Below, one piece after another: positions 58,846 to 64,000 of a stretch of DNA of 64,000 bases. Both the position numbers and the translations under genes were made by a program. The notes under the pieces were generated by a model that was not told the origin of the DNA, ran no database searches, and saw nothing but the letters and a program-made list of their open reading frames with translations. This DNA is from Astropecten irregularis (Eukaryota; Echinodermata; Asteroidea; Paxillosida; Astropectinidae): NCBI GenBank assembly GCA_963971285.1, contig OZ020246.1, positions 12,693,217-12,757,216 on the forward strand, read 5' to 3'. Each line of letters opens with the position of its first letter. The stretch's first letter is position 1.

Positions 58846-59637
58846 GGTTGCCGTAGACAGTGTCTGTCTCCCTCTAGTGATCATGATGAGTCAGGTATTG
58901 CCACTCAAGTGAGTGTCTGTCTCCTTCTAGTAATCATCGTGAGTCAGGTATTGCCCACTGATCTATACAAAAAATCTAATCTGACATCGGACTCGCTTGA
59001 AATATATCAAAATTTGGCATTATCATCACGGGTCAAAAAGTGGATGTTTTCACCAGGTCCGGACCTGATAGCCATCGGCCATTTTTCACCAGGTCCAGAC
59101 CTGATAGCCAGGGGTCGCGGGTGCAAGACCCGAAACTTCATAATGTTTTTTCCAGACATTAAAAAATCTAATCTGACATCGGACTTGCTTGAAATATATC
59201 AAAATTTGGCATTATCATCACGGGTCAAAAAGTGGATGTTTTCACCAGGTCCGGACCTGATAGCCATCGGCCATTTTTCACCAGGTCCGGACCTGATAGC
59301 CAGGGGTCCCAGGTGCGAGACCCGAAACTTCATAATTTTTTCCAGACATTAAAAAATCTAATCTGACATCGTACTTGCTTGAAATATATCCAAATTTGGC
59401 ATTATCATCACGGGTCAAAAAGTGGATGTTTTCACCAGGTCCGGACCTGATAGCCATCGGCCATTTTTCACCAGGTCCTGACCTGATAGCCAGGGGTCCC
59501 GGGTCCTAAAGTCGCTCCTGATCTATTGAGTTTAATGGCAATGCTGGGACGCCTGTCTGAAACGGGGTTATAAATTGAGTGGCAATACCTGACTCATCAT
59601 GATCACTAGAGGGAGACAGACATTGTCTATGGCAACC
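58846..59637. mobile_element. Foldback-like module, copy 4, with three 190-bp subrepeats
   Basis: Subrepeats start near 58,975, 59,167 and 59,357 (TCTAATCTGACATCG). Each has paired CACCAGGTCCGGACCTGATA words; the first two carry a decayed B-box-like GGTGC(A/G)AGACCCG. The repeated frame (KKWMFSPGPDLIA) is a by-product. Confidence 0.65.
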
Positions 59638-60104
59638 AAGTGAATGTCTGTCTGCCTCTAGTGATCATCATGAGTCAAGTATTGCCACTCAAGTGAGTGT
59701 CTGTCTCCTTCTAGTAATCATCGTGAGTCAGGTATTGCCACTCAAGTGAGTGTCTGTCTCCTTCTAGTCTTCATCGTGAGTCAGGTATTGCCACTCAAGT
59801 GAATGTCTGACTTTCCCTAGTGATTATTCATCTCATTTATTTATGTGCACTTTATAGACTCCCCACTCTTGAAAATAGAAGACGTGTTAACATGGTTAAT
59901 TATTGTATTTTCTTATATAAGCATTTTCATAATAATTTCACCAACATAGATGCAAACCCTTACTGTTTATATGCTCCTGTGCGGCGAACAAGGCATGCCG
60001 TAGCTGTGCTATACCATCTGACCCATCCAGTCCTTTGATGGGCCTTCTGCATTGAGAATCTACAAATTTTGTTTCATTCATTTTCCTCTTTCTTTATTTG
60101 ACAG

Positions 60105-60288
60105 TTACAATGGAGAAAAACGTTGACACAATTCAGGTTCAGCTACCTTCAAATATCAGGATAACCAGCCTGTTCACCTATGAACTGGAGAGGGCACTAG
60201 TTGCTGACAAGCTTGATATGATCATCCATTCTTTAAAGGATTTGCCATCTGTGTTACATGAGGGAACGTCAATCTGAACCATCTGCAG
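60105..60288 (+). pseudogene. HMBS: HMBS exon, pseudo-copy 6
   Basis: 184 bp, MEKN start, YELE form, intact splice dinucleotides, same TGA. Twin of copy 8. Confidence 0.85.
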
Positions 60289-60344
60289 GTAAGGATGTTT
60301 CCATATCAACAGCTGCATGTATGATTTACAGCGGTTGCTAATGG

Positions 60345-60896
60345 GGTTGCCGTAGACAGTGTCTGTCTCCCTCTAGTGATCATGATGAGTCAGGTATTGC
60401 GACTCAAGTGAGTGTCTTTCTCCTTCTAGAAATCATCGTGAGTCAGGTATTGCCCACTGATCTATACAAAAGATCTAATCTGTCATCGGACTTGCTTGAA
60501 ATATATCAAAATTTGGCATTATCATCACGGGTCAAAAAGTGGATGTTTTCACCAGGTCCGGACCTGATAGCCAGCGGGCAGTTTTCAACACTGGTAGCTA
60601 GGGGTCCTGGGTGCGAGACCCGAAACAACATAATGTTTTTTTCCGACACCAAAAAATATAATCTGACATCAGATTGGTTGCTATTTCCGTTTGTTTGTAG
60701 GCCTATTTGTTCTCCATTGTCATAAGTTTACCTATCTGAAACCAAAATCTGAATTGGGTCGACCTAAAGTCGCTCCTGATCTATTGAGTTCAATGGCAAT
60801 GCTGGGACGCCTGTCTGAAACGGGGGTTATAAATTGAGTGTCAATACCTGACTCATCATGATCACTAGAGGGAGACAGACATTGTCTATGGCAACC
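60345..60896. mobile_element. Foldback-like module, copy 5
   Basis: Same ends as copy 1; single subrepeat. Confidence 0.6.
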
Positions 60897-61462
60897 AAGT
60901 GAGTGTCTGTCTGCCTCTAGTGATCATCATGAGTCAAGTATTGCCACTCAAGTGAGTGTCTGTCTCCTTCTAGTAATCATCGTGAGTAGGTATTGCCACT
61001 CAAGTGAGTGTCTGTCTCCTAGTAATCATCATGAGTCAAGTATTGCCACTCAAGTGAGTGTCTGTCTCCTTCTAGTAATCATCGTGAGTCAGGTATTGCC
61101 ACTCGAGTGAGTGTCTGTCTCCTTCTAGTAATCATCGTGAGTCAGGTATTGCCACTCAAGTATAAGTCTGTCTTTCTCTAGTGATCATTCATCTCATTTT
61201 ATGTGCACTTTATAGACTCCCCACTCTTGAAAATAGAAGACGTGTTAACATGGTTAATTATTGTATTTTCTTATATCATTTTCATAATCATTTCACCATA
61301 AAAGATGGAAACCCTTACTGTTTATATGCTCCTGTGCGGCGGACAAGGCTTGCCGTAGCTGTGCTATACCATCTGACCCATCCAGTCCTTTTATGGGCCT
61401 TCTGCATTGAGAATCTACAATCCATTTTGTTTCATTCATTTTTGTCTTTCTTTATTTGACAG

Positions 61463-61646
61463 TTACAATGGACAAAAACGTTGACACGATTCAGGTTCAG
61501 CTACCTTCGTATATCAGGATAATCAGCCTGTTCACCTATGAACTGGAGAGGGCGCTAGTTGCTGACAAGCTTGATATGATCATCCATTCTTTAAAGGATT
61601 TGCCATCTGTGTTACATGAGGGAACGTCAATCTGAACCATCTGCAG
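61463..61646 (+). pseudogene. HMBS: HMBS exon, pseudo-copy 7
   Basis: Same variant set as copy 5, exactly 2,857 bp away; same TGA. Confidence 0.85.
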
Positions 61647-61702
61647 GTAAGGATGTTTCCATATCAACAGCTGCATGTATGATTTACAGCGGTTGCTAAT
61701 GG

Positions 61703-62494
61703 GGTTGCCGTAGACAGTGTCTGTCTCCCTCTAGTGATCATGATGAGTCAGGTATTGCCACTCAAGTGAGTGTCTGTCTCCTTCTAGTAATCATCGTGAG
61801 TCAGGTATTGCCCACTGATCTATACAAAAAATCTAATCTGACATCGGACTCGCTTGAAATTTATCAAAATTTGGCATTATCATCACGGGTCAAAAAGTGG
61901 ATGTTTTCACCAGGTCCGGACCTGATAGCCATCGGCCATTTTTCACCAGGTCCAGACCTGATAGCCAGGGGTCGCGGGTGCGAGACCCAAAACTTCATTA
62001 TGTTTTTTCCAGACATTAAAAAATCTAATCTGACATCGGACTTGCTTGAAATATATCAAAATTTGGCATTATCATCACGGGTCAAAAAGTGGATGTTTTC
62101 ACCAGGTCCGGACCTGATAGCTATCGGCCATTTTTCACCAGGTCTGAGCCTGATAACCAGGGGTCCCAGGTGCGAGACCCGAAACTTCATAATTTTTTCC
62201 AGACATTAAAAAATCTAATCTGACATCGTACTTCCTTGAAATATATCCAAATTTGGCATTATCATCACGGGTCAAAAAGTGGATTTTTTCACCAGGTCCG
62301 GACCTGACAGCCATCGGCCATTTTTCACCAGGTCCTGACCTGATAGCCAGGGGTCCTGGGTCCTAAAGTCGCTCCTGATCTATTGAGTTTAATGGCAATG
62401 CTGGGACGCCTGTCTGAAACGGGGTTATAAATTGAGTGGCAATACCTGACTCATCATGATCACTAGAGGGAGACAGACATTGTCTATGGCAACC
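61703..62494. mobile_element. Foldback-like module, copy 6, three subrepeats
   Basis: Twin of copy 4 at 2,857 bp with a few substitutions, e.g. GGTCTGAGCCTGATAACC in the second subrepeat. Confidence 0.65.
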
Positions 62495-62961
62495 AAGTGA
62501 GTGTCTGTCTGCCTCTAGTGATCATCATGAGTCAAGTATTGCCACTCAAGTGAGTGTCTGTCTCCTTCTAGTAATCATCGTGAGTCAGGTATTGCCACTC
62601 AAGTGAGTGTCTGTCTCCTTCTAGTATTCATCGTGAGTCAGGTATTGCCACTCAAGTGAATGTCTGACTTTCTCTAGTGATTATTCATCTCATTTATTTA
62701 TGTGCACTTTATAGACTCCCCACTCTTGAAAATAGAAGACGTGTTAACATGGTTAATTATTGTATTTTCTTATATAAGCATTTTCATAATAATTTCACCA
62801 ACATAGATGCAAACCCTTACTGTTTATATGCTCCTGTGCGGCGAACAAGGCATGCCGTAGCTGTGCTATACCATCTGACCCATCCAGTCCTTTGATGGGC
62901 CTTCTGCATTGAGAATCTACAAATTTTGTTTCATTCATTTTCCTCTTTCTTTATTTGACAG

Positions 62962-63145
62962 TTACAATGGAGAAAAACGTTGACACAATTCAGGTTCAGC
63001 TACCTTCAAATATCAGGATAAACAGCCTGTTCACCTATGAACTGGAGAGGGCACTAGTTGCTGACAAGCTTGATATGATCATCCATTCTTTAAAGGATTT
63101 GCCATCTGTGTTACATGAGGGAACGTCAATCTGAACCATCTGCAG
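62962..63145 (+). pseudogene. HMBS: HMBS exon, pseudo-copy 8
   Basis: Twin of copy 6 at 2,857 bp, with one Thr-to-Asn change before SLFT; same TGA. Confidence 0.85.
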
Positions 63146-63201
63146 GTAAGGATGTTTCCATATCAACAGCTGCATGTATGATTTACAGCGGTTGCTAATG
63201 G

Positions 63202-63753
63202 GGTTGCCATAGACAGTGTCTGTCTCCCTCTAGTGATCATGATGAGTCAGGTATTGCCACTCAAGTGAGTGTCTTTCTCCTTCTAGAAATCATCGTGAGT
63301 CAGGTATTGCCCACTGATCTATACAAAAGATCTAATCTGTCATCGGACTTGCTTGAAATATATCAAAATTTGGCATTATCATCACAGGTCAAAAAGTGGA
63401 TGTTTTCACCAGGTCCGGACCTGATAGCCAGCGGGCAGTTTTCAACACTGGTAGCTAGGGGTCCTGGGTGCGAGACCCGAAACAACATAATGTTTTTTTC
63501 CGACACCAAAAAATATAATCTGACATCAGATTGGTTGCTATGTCCGTTTGTTTGTAGGCCTATTTGTTCTCCATTGTCATAAGTTTACCTATCTGAAACC
63601 AAAATCTGAATTGGGTCGACCTAAAGTCGCTCCTGATCTATTGAGTTCAATGGCAATGCTGGGACGCCTGTCTGAAACGGGGGTTTTAAATTGAGTGGCA
63701 ATACCTGACTCATCATGATCACTAGAGGGAGACAGACATTGTCTATGGCAACC
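63202..63753. mobile_element. Foldback-like module, copy 7
   Basis: Twin of copy 5. Confidence 0.6.
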
Positions 63754-64000
63754 AAGTGAGTGTCTGTCTGCCTCTAGTGATCATCATGAGTCAAGTATTG
63801 CCACTCAAGTGAGTGTCTGTCTCCTTCTAGTAATCATCGTGAGTTAGGTATTGCCACTCAAGTGAGTGTCTGTCTCCTAGTAATCATCATGAGTCAAGTA
63901 TTGCCACTCAAGTGAGTGTCTGTCTCCTTCTAGTAATCATCGTGAGTCAGGTATTGCCACTCGAGTGAGTGTCTGTCTCCTTCTAGTAATCATCGTGAGT
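63754..64000 (+). repeat. 53-bp minisatellite, runs off the window
   Basis: At least 4 units, same unit and orientation as the other runs. Confidence 0.9.

Larger units (their letters stand above)
56408..64000 (+). repeat. HMBS-exon complex repeat, cluster II (continues past window)
   Basis: Five exon-bearing units in the same orientation as cluster I. It starts abruptly inside the former intron at TAATTATTGTATTTTC. From about 58,320 the units form a higher-order pair of 2,857 bp (exons at 58,606 and 61,463; 60,105 and 62,962), where one unit has a 790-bp module with three 190-bp subrepeats and the other a 552-bp module. Confidence 0.95.

Noticed and set aside
58909-62209. 147-residue frames with repeated KKWMFSPGPDLIA
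   Set aside because: Translations of the 190-bp subrepeats; no start context or domain, and disrupted in sister units.

Overview
This window is animal nuclear DNA. Evidence: a split gene with GT-AG introns, a tRNA-derived SINE, many short inverted-repeat (MITE or foldback) elements, a 34-kb satellite and an AT-rich background. The protein hits (MTF-1-like zinc finger with C-terminal Cys cluster, porphobilinogen-deaminase exon) fit a metazoan. A TTAA-flanked MITE at the left end resembles, from memory, elements common in echinoderms, so a marine deuterostome, possibly a sea star, is my best guess (inference only).

Layout. 1-6,334: mobile-element-rich DNA with a MITE nested in another MITE, one arm of a 1.5-kb duplication (second arm at 54,015-55,552), a 2.4-kb inverted-repeat structure and several foldbacks; no convincing gene. 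6,335-40,287: one uninterrupted head-to-tail satellite of about 174 monomers of about 195 bp. Its left half has a clear higher-order repeat (HOR) of 22 monomers (4,295 bp) with later 6- and 3-monomer internal duplications. 40,287-45,690 and 56,408-64,000 (runs off the end): two clusters of one complex repeat. Each unit carries a decayed 184-bp exon of hydroxymethylbilane synthase (HMBS, porphobilinogen deaminase), a 553-bp foldback-like module and a 53-bp minisatellite. Eight exon copies are present and all share the same in-frame TGA.

45,885-50,903: a SINE, then the only convincing gene: four exons (46,327-46,442; 47,465-47,581; 48,364-48,490; 49,728-50,833) encoding the last C2H2 finger and the C-terminal half of an MTF-1-like metal-responsive transcription factor, followed by AATAAA at 50,898. 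No exons for the other fingers are in the window, so either the upstream intron exceeds 46 kb and contains the satellite and HMBS repeats, or this is a 5'-truncated copy or an assembly join. The last exon has two compensating frameshifts at homopolymers. Its introns hold four or five foldback MITEs and a THAP-domain fragment.

50,904-56,407: intergenic DNA with a MITE carrying CRE palindromes, an 18-bp ATCGAT minisatellite, the second arm of the duplication and more foldbacks. Nothing here looks like an operon, CRISPR array or prokaryotic defence system. The notable biology is repeat evolution: amplification of a dead exon, a nested satellite HOR, and insertion sites that can be read directly against empty copies.
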